A stretch of DNA of 64,000 bases from Bosea sp. 124 (GTDB lineage Bacteria; Pseudomonadota; Alphaproteobacteria; Rhizobiales; Beijerinckiaceae), in contig NZ_PZZM01000001.1 in assembly GCF_003046175.1 (NCBI RefSeq), positions 1,311,001 to 1,375,000 of the forward strand. Direction: 5' to 3'. Positions within the stretch are counted from its first letter, which is position 1. Every line of letters begins with the position of its first letter. Below the pieces are notes generated by a model. The model saw only the letters and a list, made by a program, of their open reading frames with translations. It did not search any database and was not told the DNA's origin. The position numbers and the translations under genes were made by a program. Positions 7,708 through 17,947 of the stretch are shown here, one piece after another.

Positions 7708-9075
7708 TCAGCCGAAGGCCGACAGCGCGATGACGCGGCCTGCATCGGGGGCCTCGTCGAGGTTCCAGAGCGCGGCGAGCAGCGGCTCGGGATCGAGGCC
7801 CGGGCAGCCATGGGCGGCGAGCGTCCTGAATTTCTCCGAGATCTCGGCGTCCGACAGCGGGTTGTCGGTGCTGCCGCGGGCCGCCTTCACGACGCGGTCG
7901 AGCACCGCGCCGTCAACGAGCGTGATCTCGACGCGCGCGCCATCGACCGTGTGCCCCACTTCCTGGCCGACCGTGACCCTGTCGCGCAAGGCCAGGACGT
8001 CTGGCGCCCTGACGCGCTCGTCGCTGAACTCGGTGACCCCGGCGCGCCCTTCGATCCAGGCGACCGCGACCGCGTGCTGGGCGCTGACCTGCGCCTCGCG
8101 GCCCGTGGTGACGGCCGGGCGGTCGGCCCGTTCGCCGAGCAGGGGATGGCCGAGTACGCGGATGCCGGAGATGCGCTCCGGCGGCACATAGCCCTGCTCC
8201 CGGAGTGCGAGCACGGCATCGACCACTGGGTTCAGCACGACGCCGCAGGGATAGGGCTTGTAGGTGTTGCGCAGCAGCTCCCAGCGCTCCCCCAGCCCCG
8301 CCGTCAGGCCGGCGAGATCGGGATCGCTGCCCATGACCTGCAGGAAGCCGCGCGGCCCCTCGAGCGGCAGCTCCGGCCCCTCGACGCCGTTCTGCGCCAG
8401 CAGGGCGGCGAGCAGCCCGCCCCGCGCCGACTGGCCGACGCCGATGCTCTTGGCCATGGTGCCGAGCGTCTCGACCAGCCCGGAGGACTGGGCCGAGGCA
8501 TTGCCGAGCGCCCAGAGCATGTGCGTCTCGTCGAGGCCGAGCACCTTGCCGATGGCCGCCGCCGCGCCGAAGACGCCGCAGGTCGCCGTGATGTGCCAGC
8601 CTCTCTTGTAGTGGAAGGGCGAGACCGCGTTGCCGAGCCGGCACTCGATCTCGACGCCCAGGATGAAGGCGTGGAGCAGGTCCGCGCCGCTCATCGGCCG
8701 CCGCTGCGCGAAGGCAAAGAGCGGCGGCGCGACCGGCGCGGAGGGGTGGATGATCGTGCCGGGATGGGTATCGTCGAAGTCGAAGACATTGCCGGCGAGC
8801 GCGTTGACGAAGGCTGCGTCGAGGCAGCTCATCTGCTCGCGCCGGCCGATGATGGTCGCCTCGGCCGGCGCCGAGAAGGGCGCCAGCGTCAAGGCAGTGC
8901 GACGCGTCGCAGCATCGCTGGAGCCACCGAGCGCCGTGCCGATGACATTGACGACGGAGCGTTTCGCCTCGTGGCGCAGGGCCGCGGGCATATCCCGCCA
9001 CTGCGAGTCGACGACGAAGCGGGAGAGGCTGCGGGAGATCATGCTTGTGCTCTCGATCAAGGGGGCGTCGCTCAC
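7708..9075 (-). CDS. MmgE/PrpD family protein
   Basis: 455 residues, full length for the superfamily of 2-methylcitrate dehydratase and cis-aconitate decarboxylase. It shows FVNALAGNVFDFDDTHPG (the Asp/His-rich active-site helix), KRGWHITATCGVFGAAAA, and KPYPCGVVLNPVVDAVL. The start is a GTG that follows the TGA of the TRAP permease gene directly, suggesting translational coupling; an ATG at 9042 (MISRSLSR) is the alternative. It probably dehydrates or decarboxylates a substrate brought in by the adjacent TRAP system. Confidence 0.88.
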   Translation of the reverse strand: MSDAPLIESTSMISRSLSRFVVDSQWRDMPAALRHEAKRSVVNVIGTALGGSSDAATRRTALTLAPFSAPAEATIIGRREQMSCLDAAFVNALAGNVFDFDDTHPGTIIHPSAPVAPPLFAFAQRRPMSGADLLHAFILGVEIECRLGNAVSPFHYKRGWHITATCGVFGAAAAIGKVLGLDETHMLWALGNASAQSSGLVETLGTMAKSIGVGQSARGGLLAALLAQNGVEGPELPLEGPRGFLQVMGSDPDLAGLTAGLGERWELLRNTYKPYPCGVVLNPVVDAVLALREQGYVPPERISGIRVLGHPLLGERADRPAVTTGREAQVSAQHAVAVAWIEGRAGVTEFSDERVRAPDVLALRDRVTVGQEVGHTVDGARVEITLVDGAVLDRVVKAARGSTDNPLSDAEISEKFRTLAAHGCPGLDPEPLLAALWNLDEAPDAGRVIALSAFG

Positions 9076-11136
9076 TCAGCCGACCTGCTGCGGCAGCCAG
9101 GTGACGATGCCGGGGAAGAAATAGAGCAGCCAGATGAAGCTGAGCATGACGAAGATGTAGGGGATGACGCCGTAGGAGATGTCGCGCAGGGACACATCGT
9201 TGCTCATGCCCTTGAGCACGAAGAGCACGAGCCCCACCGGCGGCGTCACCAGCCCGATCTCGACCAAAAGCACCAGCACGACGCCGAACCAGATCGGGTC
9301 GAGGCCGATCGAGACGATGACCGGGAAGGTCACGCTCAGCGTCATCAGCATCATCGCGATCGATTCGATGAAGCAGCCGAGGATCAGGTAGATGCCGACG
9401 ATGATCGCGAAGACGAGCCAGGGCGCGAGGTTCGCGTCGGTGACGAGCTGCACCATGGCGCGCGGCAGGCGCAGATAGTCGAAGACCCAGCTCATGATCG
9501 CCGCGCCGACGACGATCAGCATGATGAAGGCTGTGACCTTCACGGTGTCGATCAGGCAGGCATAGAAGGCGTCCCAGTCGAGCCTGCGGCGCTTCAGCGC
9601 CATGCCGAGCGCCGCGACCGCGCCGATCGCACCCGCTTCCGTCGGCGTGGCGATGCCGAGATAGAGCGAGCCGAGCACGGCGGCGATCAGGACCAGGAAA
9701 GGCAGCACGCCGACTGTAGAGCTGAGCTTGCGGCTCCAGGCGTAGGATTCGCCCTTCGGGATCGCGCTCGGCGAAACGAGGCCCCAGACGAAAACCGTGA
9801 CCATGAACAAGGCCGAAAGCAGCAGGCCGGGAATGATGCCGGCGAGGAAAAGCTGCGTCACTGCGACGCCGACGACGTTGCCGTAGATGATCATCGCGAT
9901 CGAGGGCGGGATCAGGATGCCGAGCGTCGCGCCGGCGGCGACGACGCCATAAGTCAGGCGCGGGCTGTAGCCGCGCCGGACCATCTCGGGCGCGGCGACC
10001 GAGCCGAGCGTCGCGGCCGTGGCCAGGCTGGAGCCGCAGACGGCCGCGAAGGTGGCTGAGGCCGCGACGCTGGCATGGGCGAGGCCGCCCGGCGTCTTGC
10101 CGAACCAGGTGACCAGCGCATCGAAGAGTTCGGTGGTGATGCCGCTGCGGACCAGCAGCGCACCCATCAGCACGAAGCTCGGCACGGCGGTCAGCGTGAA
10201 GCTGTTGATGCTGGTCCAGGAGCGGTCGGCCAGGACTGGCAACTGCGTCTGCGGCAGCAGGAAATAGAGGCCGAGCAGACCGACGAGCCCCATCGCGAAG
10301 GCGACGCGCACTCCGGCGAAGAGCAGCACCAGCAAGGTGAGGCCGAGCAGGCTGCCGAGCCAGAGCAGCGAGGTTCCGCGCGAATAATAGAAGATCAGGG
10401 CCAGTCCGCCGAAGGCGATCACGGTCGCCGCCGCGATGCGCCAGCCGCTCCAGGCGACCATTGCGACGACGATGGCGGCGCAGATCAGGATGGAGCCCCA
10501 GTCGAAGCGGGTGCCGGGAATGCGCCAGTCCGACCGGCCCATGAACGCGAGGGCGAGCATCAGCGACAGGGCCACGGCGGGGACGATCCATTGCGCGGCG
10601 ACCGAGCGCGGCGGCCGCAGTTCGTGCAGGTCGCGCAGGATCGCAGCCGCGAACAGGATCAGCCCCAGCGTCATCGGGATCTGGGGCATCCATTGCGGCG
10701 TGCCGAGCAGGCCCCAGTCGCGGGCGCCATGGACATATTCGAGGAAGGTGAAGCGCGCCGTGTGCCAGGCGGCGAAGACGACGAAGACGAGGCCGAGCCA
10801 GAGCGTCACCAGTTCGAGGCGGGTGCGCCAGGGCTTCGAGACAGAATCGACGAGAATCTCGACCTGGATATGAGCGTTGGCGCGCTGGGCCGGCGCCATG
10901 CCGAAGAAGACGATGGCGACGAAGAGATAGGTGCCGATCTCAGTCACCCAGCTCGTCGGCTCGTTGAAGACATAGCGCGAGATCACCTCGAAGACGACGA
11001 TGCCCGTCATCACCACGAGCGCGAGCGCGCCGACGAAGCCGCCGAGATCGGAGAGCCGGTCAATGCCGCGGATCACCGGGGAGCGGGGTTCCGCAGGGGG
11101 GTGCAACATTCCCGTCGCCACCATCGCGTCGGCCAT
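9076..11136 (-). CDS. TRAP transporter, fused small and large permease (DctQM)
   Basis: 686 residues. Residues 1 to about 185 form a four-helix DctQ domain, including the typical FEVISRYVFNEPTSWVTE. The rest is a DctM domain with many membrane segments and the conserved KTPGGLAHASVAASATFAAV (two stretches) and ATPTEAGAIGAVAAL. Natural DctQM fusions are known in the family. ATG at 11136 is preferred: GGGAG lies 8 bases upstream and the longer reading adds an unlikely leader. Divergent from the binding-protein gene at 11319; together they form a sodium-driven carboxylate-type importer. Confidence 0.92.
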   Translation of the reverse strand: MADAMVATGMLHPPAEPRSPVIRGIDRLSDLGGFVGALALVVMTGIVVFEVISRYVFNEPTSWVTEIGTYLFVAIVFFGMAPAQRANAHIQVEILVDSVSKPWRTRLELVTLWLGLVFVVFAAWHTARFTFLEYVHGARDWGLLGTPQWMPQIPMTLGLILFAAAILRDLHELRPPRSVAAQWIVPAVALSLMLALAFMGRSDWRIPGTRFDWGSILICAAIVVAMVAWSGWRIAAATVIAFGGLALIFYYSRGTSLLWLGSLLGLTLLVLLFAGVRVAFAMGLVGLLGLYFLLPQTQLPVLADRSWTSINSFTLTAVPSFVLMGALLVRSGITTELFDALVTWFGKTPGGLAHASVAASATFAAVCGSSLATAATLGSVAAPEMVRRGYSPRLTYGVVAAGATLGILIPPSIAMIIYGNVVGVAVTQLFLAGIIPGLLLSALFMVTVFVWGLVSPSAIPKGESYAWSRKLSSTVGVLPFLVLIAAVLGSLYLGIATPTEAGAIGAVAALGMALKRRRLDWDAFYACLIDTVKVTAFIMLIVVGAAIMSWVFDYLRLPRAMVQLVTDANLAPWLVFAIIVGIYLILGCFIESIAMMLMTLSVTFPVIVSIGLDPIWFGVVLVLLVEIGLVTPPVGLVLFVLKGMSNDVSLRDISYGVIPYIFVMLSFIWLLYFFPGIVTWLPQQVG

Positions 11137-11205
11137 AGGCGTATCTCCCGAAATCCTTGTTGGGATCGCGTTAGCACAGCGTCTGATTGACATGCAATCC
11201 TACTG

Positions 11206-11218
11206 TCATATTGTATGA
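11206..11218. promoter_or_regulatory. Palindrome TCATA-TTG-TATGA, candidate GntR operator
   Basis: A perfect 5-bp inverted repeat with a 3-bp spacer lies between the divergent dctQM (start 11136) and dctP (start 11319) genes. It shares TATTGTATGAT with the control region at 5919-5931. The nearby FCD-type GntR regulator is the obvious candidate ligand; this is not demonstrated. Confidence 0.5.
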
Positions 11219-11318
11219 TTGGATGACGGGTCGCAAGATCGATGATCGATCGACCGGCGGTCAGCCACAGGCGGGCGCAACGTTCCGCCGCCGAATTTCG
11301 TATCCACGGGAGGATTTT

Positions 11319-12371
11319 ATGCTGATTTCCACTCAGGCGGCCGAGTCAGGCCGCAGCCGTCGCCTGCTTGCCGCGCTTCTCGGCGCGGCCTTCACCTTCG
11401 TCGCCCCGGCGCTGGCCCAGGCCCCGAAGATCGACCTGACGATGGGCATCATCGTCTCGCCGGGCGATGCCTATTCGGCGATGACCGCGAGCGTGCCCGA
11501 GCGCATCGCCAAGGCAACGAATGGCCGCGTCTCGGTGACCGTCAGCGATTCCCTCGTCGCCCCGGCCCAGATCGCATCCTCCGTGCGTGACGGCCGCCTG
11601 CCGATGTCGGCTGCGCTCCACACCTATCTCGCCGCCGACGAGCCCCGCATGGGCATCTTCAACCTGCCCGGGCTGATCAACAATATCGAGGAATACCAGA
11701 AGGTGCGCGACGCCTTCTGGGCCAAGGACGTCGCCAGTATCTGGGCGGAGAAGTGGGGTGCGGTGGTGCTGGCGGAGGGCGCCTGGTGTCCGACCCGGCT
11801 GTTCTCGAAGACACCGATCCGCACCGTCGAGGATTTCAAGAACAAGCGCCTGCGCGTGCACAACCCGCAGACGGCTGCCCAGATGAACGCGCTCGGCGCC
11901 AAGCCGACGCCGATGGCGCCGACGGAGATCATGCCGGCGCTGGAGCGCGGCGTCATCGACGGCGTCTTCATCTCGACCTGCGTCGGCGGCGCGATGGAGT
12001 TCTGGCGGCTGGCCAAAAATGTCCAGGACTGGGGCGTCGGCGCCATCACCGGCTGGGCCATCCTGATCAACAAGGCGGAATGGGAGGGCATGCCGGCCGA
12101 TGTCCGCGCGCAGGTGAAGGGCGCCATGGACGGCCTGCAGAAGGACGCCTTCGGCACCTACAACGCCTTCGTCCAGGCCGCGCTCGACAACATGAAGAAG
12201 AACGGCGTCGAGCCGTGGACCGCCTCGGAAGCGGAGCGGGCAGCGCTCAACGACCCGAAATTCGCCAAGGCGGCCTATGACAGCTGGCTCGGGCGCGCCA
12301 AGGAGGTCGGCTTCGACGGTCCGGCCTATGTCAACCAGGTGCGGCAGGCGCTGGGCAAGCCGGCGCTGTAA
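11319..12371 (+). CDS. TRAP transporter solute-binding protein (DctP family)
   Basis: 350 residues. A signal peptide with twin Arg in the n-region ends near APALAQA. The mature protein shows the DctP-family pattern, including KTPIRTVEDFKNKRLRV and TEIMPALERGVIDGVFIS, with the Arg that normally clamps the substrate carboxylate. ATG 11319 is chosen over a longer reading because GGGAGG stands 5 bases before it. It pairs with the divergent DctQM fusion. The gene ends before a strong hairpin. Confidence 0.92.
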   Translation: MLISTQAAESGRSRRLLAALLGAAFTFVAPALAQAPKIDLTMGIIVSPGDAYSAMTASVPERIAKATNGRVSVTVSDSLVAPAQIASSVRDGRLPMSAALHTYLAADEPRMGIFNLPGLINNIEEYQKVRDAFWAKDVASIWAEKWGAVVLAEGAWCPTRLFSKTPIRTVEDFKNKRLRVHNPQTAAQMNALGAKPTPMAPTEIMPALERGVIDGVFISTCVGGAMEFWRLAKNVQDWGVGAITGWAILINKAEWEGMPADVRAQVKGAMDGLQKDAFGTYNAFVQAALDNMKKNGVEPWTASEAERAALNDPKFAKAAYDSWLGRAKEVGFDGPAYVNQVRQALGKPAL

Positions 12372-12388
12372 TCGGCCAAGATGAGCCC

Positions 12389-12421
12389 GGTCGGGCATGG
12401 GCCTCGCGCCCGTGCCCGACC
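12389..12421 (+). terminator. Hairpin after dctP
   Basis: GGTCGGGCATGGGC and GCCCGTGCCCGACC form a 14-bp stem with one wobble pair and a 5-base loop, 17 bases after the dctP stop. No U-run follows, so the terminator call rests on stem strength and position. Confidence 0.6.
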
Positions 12422-12621
12422 GCTCTGGCGGCGGGCAGGCCCGATGACCGGCCCGCTTGGGATCACGATCCCGAAAACGGCGGCCGCCGTTCAGCCGGGC
12501 TCATCACCTAAGTCATTGTTCTGGAAGCCGTTTCAGATTTTAACGCGAAACGTTCCAAATCGTCCGGCTAGGATATTGCTTGCGAATGTGACAATGGCTT
12601 TTGGAGCGTCGGGACAGGAGC

Positions 12622-13317
12622 ATGTCAGCGGTGATGAATGATGCGGCGTTTCCGGAGCGTGACTTCCGCGTCGAGCGCGTGGCTGCACCGCTGCGCCACA
12701 GCGTTACCGAGAACATCCGCTACGCCATCGCCACCGGGCGCTTCAAGGGCGGCGAACGCCTGCCCGAGCGCGAACTCTGCGAACTGACGGGCGTCAGCCG
12801 CACCCTCATCCGCGAGGCGCTGCGCCAGCTCGAATCGGAGGGGCTGATCGAGGTCGTGCCGCATCGCGGCCCGGTCGTCGCGACGCTCTCGGCAGACCAG
12901 GCCCGCGACATCTACGAGGTCCGCATCCTGCTCGAAGGGCTGGCCTGCAAGCTCTTCGCCGAAAAGGCGACCGAGGCGCAACGCACGGCGCTGAAGCAGG
13001 CGTTCGAGCGGCTGCGCGCCTCCTTCGACATCCCCGACCCGATGGCGCGCCTCGACGCCAAGAACAGGTTCTACGACGGCCTGATCGAGGGCTCGGGCAA
13101 TGGTGCGCTGGGGCTGAGCCTCAAGATGCTCAATGCCCGGATCATGCTGCTGCGGGCGACATCCCTGCAGGCTCCCGGGCGCAGCCGCGAGAGCATGCGC
13201 GAACTGACCGAGCTGATGGACGCGCTGATGTCGGGCGATGGCGAGGCCGCCCGGCTGGCGGCGACGCGGCATGTCGAAAGCGCCGCCCGCGCCGCCATGG
13301 GCTTCCTCAAGGGCTGA
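12622..13317 (+). CDS. GntR family transcriptional regulator (FCD domain)
   Basis: About 231 residues. The N-terminal winged helix carries KGGERLPERELCELTGVSRT and REALRQLESEGLIEV, followed by an all-helical FCD effector domain with Asp and His residues that usually hold a metal. Several start codons are close together (TTG 12601, ATG 12622, GTG 12631, ATG 12634); 12622 has GGGA 7 bases upstream. It lies next to the TRAP/MmgE cluster and probably controls it in response to a carboxylate; the shared site at 5919 and 11206 is its candidate operator. Confidence 0.9.
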   Translation: MSAVMNDAAFPERDFRVERVAAPLRHSVTENIRYAIATGRFKGGERLPERELCELTGVSRTLIREALRQLESEGLIEVVPHRGPVVATLSADQARDIYEVRILLEGLACKLFAEKATEAQRTALKQAFERLRASFDIPDPMARLDAKNRFYDGLIEGSGNGALGLSLKMLNARIMLLRATSLQAPGRSRESMRELTELMDALMSGDGEAARLAATRHVESAARAAMGFLKG

Positions 13318-13347
13318 CGGCGCGGTTGCGCGCCGAGCCCGCCCACC

Positions 13348-14997
13348 TCAGGCCGCGGCGAATGCCGCGTTGATGAGCGCCTGCGCCTCGTCCTGGATGC
13401 GGCGCAGATGGGCGTCGTCGCGGAAGCTCTCGGCGTAGATCTTGTAGACCTCCTCCGTCCCGGAAGGCCTTGCGCAGAACCAGCCGTCAGCCGTCGCCAC
13501 CTTGACGCCACCGATCGCGGCGCCATTGCCCGGCGCCTCGTTGATGACGGCCGTGATCGGCTCGCCGGCGAGCGTCCCGGTCCTGATCTGCGCACGCGAC
13601 AGCGTCTTGAGCACCGCCTTCTGCTCGCGGGTGGCCGCGGCATCGACGCGGGCATAGCGCGGCTCGCCCAGCTGCTTCGTCAGCCCGGCATAGCGCTGGC
13701 CGGGATCCGAGCCGGTGACGGCGGTGATCTCGGCTGCGAGCAGACCCAGGATCAGACCGTCCTTGTCGGTGCTCCAGCTCGTGCCGTCATGGCGCAGGAA
13801 GGAGGCGCCGGCGCTCTCCTCGCCGCCGAAGCCGAAGCTGCCATCCGAGAGGCCGTCGACGAACCATTTGAAGCCGACCGGCACCTCGACCAGCCGGCGC
13901 CCGAGCTTGGCCGCGACGCGATCGATCATCGCGCTGCTGACGACGGTCTTGCCGATGGCGGCGTCGCTGCGCCAGCCCGGACGGTGGGTGAAGAGATAGT
14001 CGATCGAGGTCGCGAGGTAGTGGTTCGGGTTCATCAATCCGCTGCTGCGGGTGACGATGCCATGCCGGTCGGCGTCGGTATCGTTGGCGAAGGCGACGTC
14101 GAAGCGGTCCTTCATGCCGATCAGGCTGGTCATCGCATAGGGCGAGGAGCAGTCCATCCGGATCTTGCCGTCCCAGTCGGCGCTCATGAAGCCAAACGTT
14201 GGATCGAGCGTGGTGTCGACCACCGTCGCGTTGAGGCGGTAGCGCTCGATGATCGGCGCGTAATAGTCGAGGCCGGCGCCGCCGAGCGGATCGATGCCGA
14301 TGCTGACGCCGGACGAGCGGATCGCCTCCATGTCGACCACGGCGGCGAGATCCTCGACATAGGCCGCCAGATAGCCGTGGCGCCGGACAAAGCCGGAGGC
14401 CAACGCCTTCGCATAGGGCATGCGCCGGATGCCGGCGAGCCCGCCCGCCATCAGCTCATTGGCCTTGCGTTCGATCCAGCCGGTGGCGTCGGTATCGGCC
14501 GGCCCGCCATGGGGCATGTTGTATTTGAAGCCGCCATCGGCCGGCGGGTTGTGCGAGGGCGAGATCACCACGCCGTCGGCGAGCCCCGCGCCGCGGCCGC
14601 GATTGTGCCCGATGATGGCGTGCGAGATCACCGGCGTCGGTGTGAAGCGCAGATGCTCGTCGACCATGGCGACGACGCCATTGGCGGCGAACACCTCGAG
14701 TGCCGTCTCGAAGGCAGGGCGCGACAGCGCGTGCGTGTCGATGCCGAGGAAGAGCGGGCCGTCGATGCCGTTCTCCGTGCGGTAGAGGCAGATCGCCTGG
14801 GCGATGGCGAGGATATGCGCCTCGTTGAAGGAGAGCAGGAAGGAGGAGCCGCGGTGGCCGGAGGTGCCGAAGGCGACGCGCTGCGCCGCTTCCGCGGGAT
14901 CGGGCCGGTCGAAATAGGCTTTCGTCAGCTTGGCGACATCCACCAGCAGGCTGGGGTCGAGCGGCTTGCCCGCAAGCGGGCTGATGGTGGACGTCAT
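13348..14997 (-). CDS. pgm: Phosphoglucomutase, alpha-D-glucose phosphate-specific
   Basis: 549 residues, close to the E. coli Pgm length. The phosphoserine loop is GTSGHRGSS, the metal-binding loop is DTDADRHG, the sugar-specificity loop is [10 protein letters not shown], and the phosphate-binding loop is [12 protein letters not shown]. It interconverts glucose 1-phosphate and glucose 6-phosphate in the cytoplasm. ATG at 14997 with AGGA upstream is used instead of the TTG one codon earlier. It is a single gene, convergent with the GntR gene, and looks like core metabolism. Confidence 0.96.
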   Translation of the reverse strand: MTSTISPLAGKPLDPSLLVDVAKLTKAYFDRPDPAEAAQRVAFGTSGHRGSSFLLSFNEAHILAIAQAICLYRTENGIDGPLFLGIDTHALSRPAFETALEVFAANGVVAMVDEHLRFTPTPVISHAIIGHNRGRGAGLADGVVISPSHNPPADGGFKYNMPHGGPADTDATGWIERKANELMAGGLAGIRRMPYAKALASGFVRRHGYLAAYVEDLAAVVDMEAIRSSGVSIGIDPLGGAGLDYYAPIIERYRLNATVVDTTLDPTFGFMSADWDGKIRMDCSSPYAMTSLIGMKDRFDVAFANDTDADRHGIVTRSSGLMNPNHYLATSIDYLFTHRPGWRSDAAIGKTVVSSAMIDRVAAKLGRRLVEVPVGFKWFVDGLSDGSFGFGGEESAGASFLRHDGTSWSTDKDGLILGLLAAEITAVTGSDPGQRYAGLTKQLGEPRYARVDAAATREQKAVLKTLSRAQIRTGTLAGEPITAVINEAPGNGAAIGGVKVATADGWFCARPSGTEEVYKIYAESFRDDAHLRRIQDEAQALINAAFAAA

Positions 14998-15172
14998 CAA
15001 CTTTCCTCAACAACACATCGGCTTGCCGGCTTCTACGACACCCGAATGAAGCATCCGTTCCGGTTTCGCGATCTTGGGCCAGATACGGCCGCGCGTCACT
15101 CACTGCGCAAACAGGCTGTCGATCTTGTGGCACAGGGACGACGAATGAAGGCGCGCGTTTCGCGGGTCGCGA

Positions 15173-17947
15173 TCAGGCGGTGCAGGAAGGGCCGCCCTCG
15201 CCTGCCGGCCGCGCCCGGACGGCGCAGAACTTGAATTCCGGAATCTTGCCGATCGGATCCAGCGCCGGGTTGGTCAACAGGTTCGCCGCAGCCTCGGCGT
15301 AGCAGAACGGCATGAAGACCATGTTCGGCGGGACGTCACGGTCGGAACGCACCTTCACCGCGACGGCACCGCGACGCGTCTCGAGCCGAACGAGACCGCC
15401 GGGCACGAGGCCGAGCCGCCCGAGATCGCGCGGCGACATCAGTGCGACCGCTTCCGGTTCGAGCTCGTCGAGGATGCCGGTGCGCCGCGTCATCGAGCCG
15501 GTGTGCCAATGCTCCAGCACCCGGCCGGTCGACAGCACCATCGGATAGGCATCGTCGGGCAGTTCGTCGGGCGGCACGATCTGCGCCGGCACGATCCGGG
15601 CGCGGCCGCTCGCGGTCGGATAGCCCTGCGTGAAGATGATCTCGTTGCCGGGCTGGTCGGGTCCGTCGACGGGGTAGGTGACCGCGCCTTCGCGTTCCAG
15701 CCGCTCCCAGGTGATGTTGCGGAGCGAGGGCATCACCGAGGCCATCTCGGCGAAGATGTCGGCCGGGCCGTCATAGCGCCAGTCGCAGCCCATTCGCCGC
15801 GCGATCTCCTGGATGATCCACCAATCCTGCCGCGCCCCGCCCCGCGGCCGCACCACCTGGCGCGCCATCTGCACGCGCCGGTCGGTGTTGGTGAAGGTGC
15901 CGACCTTCTCGGCGAACGCCGAGGCCGGCAGCACGACATCGGCGTGGAACGCGGTCTCGGTGAGGAACAGGTCCTGCACGACGAGATGCTCCAGCCTGGC
16001 CAACGCGCCGCGCGCATGGGTGAGGTCGGGGTCCGACATCGCCGGGTTCTCGCCCTCGATATACATGCCCGTGATCTCGCCGGCATGGATCGCGTTCATG
16101 ATCTCGACGACGGTGAGGCCCTTCTTCGGATGGAGAGCCTGGCCCCAGAGCTCCTCGAAGATCCTGCGGGTCTCAGCCTTCTCGACCGGCTGATAATCCG
16201 GATAGACCATCGGGATCAGGCCGGCGTCGGAGGCCCCCTGAACGTTGTTCTGGCCGCGCAGCGGGTGCAGCCCCGTGCCAGGCCGGCCGATCTGGCCGGT
16301 GACCATGGCCAGCGCAATCAGGCAGCGGGCATTGTCGGTGCCATGGATGTGCTGGCTGATGCCCATGCCCCAGAAGATGATCGAGGCGCGCGAACGGGCA
16401 TAGGCACGCGCGACCTCCTTCAGCGTCTCCGCCGGAATGCCGCAGACCGGCGCCATCGCCTCCGGCGGGAAGGCCTGGATGCTCTCCTTCAGCCGCTCAT
16501 AGCCCTCGGTATAGCCGGCTATGTACTGCTCGTCGGTCAGCCCTTCGTTGATGATGGTGTGCAGCATCGCATTCAGCATGGCGACGTCGCTGCCCGGCTT
16601 GAAGGCAAGGTGTTTCCAGGCATGGCGCGACAGCGCCTGCCGCCGCGGGTCCATGACGACGAGCCTGGCGCCTTTCTTCACGGCGTTCTTGATGAAGGTC
16701 GCCGCGACCGGATGGTTCACGGTCGGATTGGCACCGATGACGATGATGACCTCGGCGTCGAGCGCGGCCGCGAACGGTGCCGTGACGGCGCCGGAATTGA
16801 CGCCTTCCATCAGCGCCGCCACCGAGGATGCGTGGCAGAGCCTCGTGCAATGATCGACATTGTTCGAGCCGAAGCCGGTGCGCACCAGCTTCTGGAAGAG
16901 ATAGGCCTCCTCGTTCGAGCCCTTGGCCGAGCCGAAGCCGGCGAGCGCCTTGCGACCCTTGCCGTCGCGGATGCGGCTCAGCCCCTGCGCCGCGAAGTCG
17001 AGGGCCTCTTCCCAGGACGCTTCGCGGAAATGGGTCCAGGGATTGGCGGGGTCGACCTGGTCGCGCGCATCCTTGGGCCTGTCCGGCAGGCGCAGCAGCG
17101 GCCGCGTCAGCCGGTGCGGATGGTGGATATAGTCGAAGCCGAAGCGGCCCTTGACGCAGAGCCGGTTATGATTGGCCGGGCCGTCGCGGCCTTCGGCGTA
17201 GACGATCGTCTCGTCCTTGACGTTGTAGGTGACCTGGCAGCCGACGCCGCAATAGGGGCAGAGCGAGGCGACCTTCCGGTCCGGCCAGACGGTGCGGGTC
17301 TGGTTCTCGTCGAGGAAGGCCCGCGGCATCAGCGCCCCGGTCGGGCAGGCCTGGATGCATTCGCCGCAGGCGACACAGCTCGACTGGCCCATCGGATCGT
17401 CGAAATCGAAGACGATCTTCGAACCGGTGCCGCGCCATGCCATCCCGATCACGTCGTTGACCTGGACCTCGCGGCAGGCGCGGACACACAGGCCGCACTG
17501 GATGCAGGCGCCGAGATTGACGCTCATCGCCGGGTGGCTGGTATCCGGCGGCGAACGCCCGGCCGCAGGGAAGCGGCTCTGCATTACGCCGGTCCTCTCG
17601 GCCCAGTTCCAGAATTTCGAGGTCGGGTCGTGCGACGTCGCGCGCGGCGGCTGGTCGGCGACGAGCAGCTCCATCACCAGCCTGCGGGCCTTTTCCGCCC
17701 GCCCGGTGCCGGTCTGCACCTTCATGCCGATGGCGGGCTTGCGCAGGCAGGAGGCGGCGAGCACGCGCTCGCCCTCGATCTCGACCATGCAGGCACGGCA
17801 ATTGCCGTCGGCGCGGTAATCCGGCTCGGGCGAATGGCAGAGATGCGGAATCGCGATGCCGAGCCTCTGCGCGACCTGCCAGATCGTCTCGCCGGGCCCC
17901 GCTTCGACGCGCTCGCCATTCAGCTCGAAAACGATGCCGTGGCTCAT
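15173..17947 (-). CDS. NAD-dependent formate dehydrogenase, alpha (catalytic) subunit
   Basis: 924 residues. A ferredoxin-type 2Fe-2S domain has Cys 37, 50, 53 and 67. Two 4Fe-4S motifs follow at Cys 148/151/154/158 and 191/194/197/201. The molybdopterin domain begins with CPYCGVGC (230, 233, 237) and Cys 264. Cys371-His372 is the expected Mo/W ligand and active-site pair, in Cys rather than selenocysteine form. It matches FdsA/Fdh1A enzymes that oxidise formate to CO2 and pass electrons to NAD through the beta subunit. It overlaps that gene by 4 bp. No separate gamma subunit or sulfurtransferase gene is adjacent. Confidence 0.95.
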   Translation of the reverse strand: MSHGIVFELNGERVEAGPGETIWQVAQRLGIAIPHLCHSPEPDYRADGNCRACMVEIEGERVLAASCLRKPAIGMKVQTGTGRAEKARRLVMELLVADQPPRATSHDPTSKFWNWAERTGVMQSRFPAAGRSPPDTSHPAMSVNLGACIQCGLCVRACREVQVNDVIGMAWRGTGSKIVFDFDDPMGQSSCVACGECIQACPTGALMPRAFLDENQTRTVWPDRKVASLCPYCGVGCQVTYNVKDETIVYAEGRDGPANHNRLCVKGRFGFDYIHHPHRLTRPLLRLPDRPKDARDQVDPANPWTHFREASWEEALDFAAQGLSRIRDGKGRKALAGFGSAKGSNEEAYLFQKLVRTGFGSNNVDHCTRLCHASSVAALMEGVNSGAVTAPFAAALDAEVIIVIGANPTVNHPVAATFIKNAVKKGARLVVMDPRRQALSRHAWKHLAFKPGSDVAMLNAMLHTIINEGLTDEQYIAGYTEGYERLKESIQAFPPEAMAPVCGIPAETLKEVARAYARSRASIIFWGMGISQHIHGTDNARCLIALAMVTGQIGRPGTGLHPLRGQNNVQGASDAGLIPMVYPDYQPVEKAETRRIFEELWGQALHPKKGLTVVEIMNAIHAGEITGMYIEGENPAMSDPDLTHARGALARLEHLVVQDLFLTETAFHADVVLPASAFAEKVGTFTNTDRRVQMARQVVRPRGGARQDWWIIQEIARRMGCDWRYDGPADIFAEMASVMPSLRNITWERLEREGAVTYPVDGPDQPGNEIIFTQGYPTASGRARIVPAQIVPPDELPDDAYPMVLSTGRVLEHWHTGSMTRRTGILDELEPEAVALMSPRDLGRLGLVPGGLVRLETRRGAVAVKVRSDRDVPPNMVFMPFCYAEAAANLLTNPALDPIGKIPEFKFCAVRARPAGEGGPSCTA

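Noticed and set aside
7810..10059. 749-codon frame on the plus strand over the MmgE/PrpD and TRAP genes
   Set aside because: Low-complexity Arg/Asp/Gln-rich reading opposite two well-supported genes.
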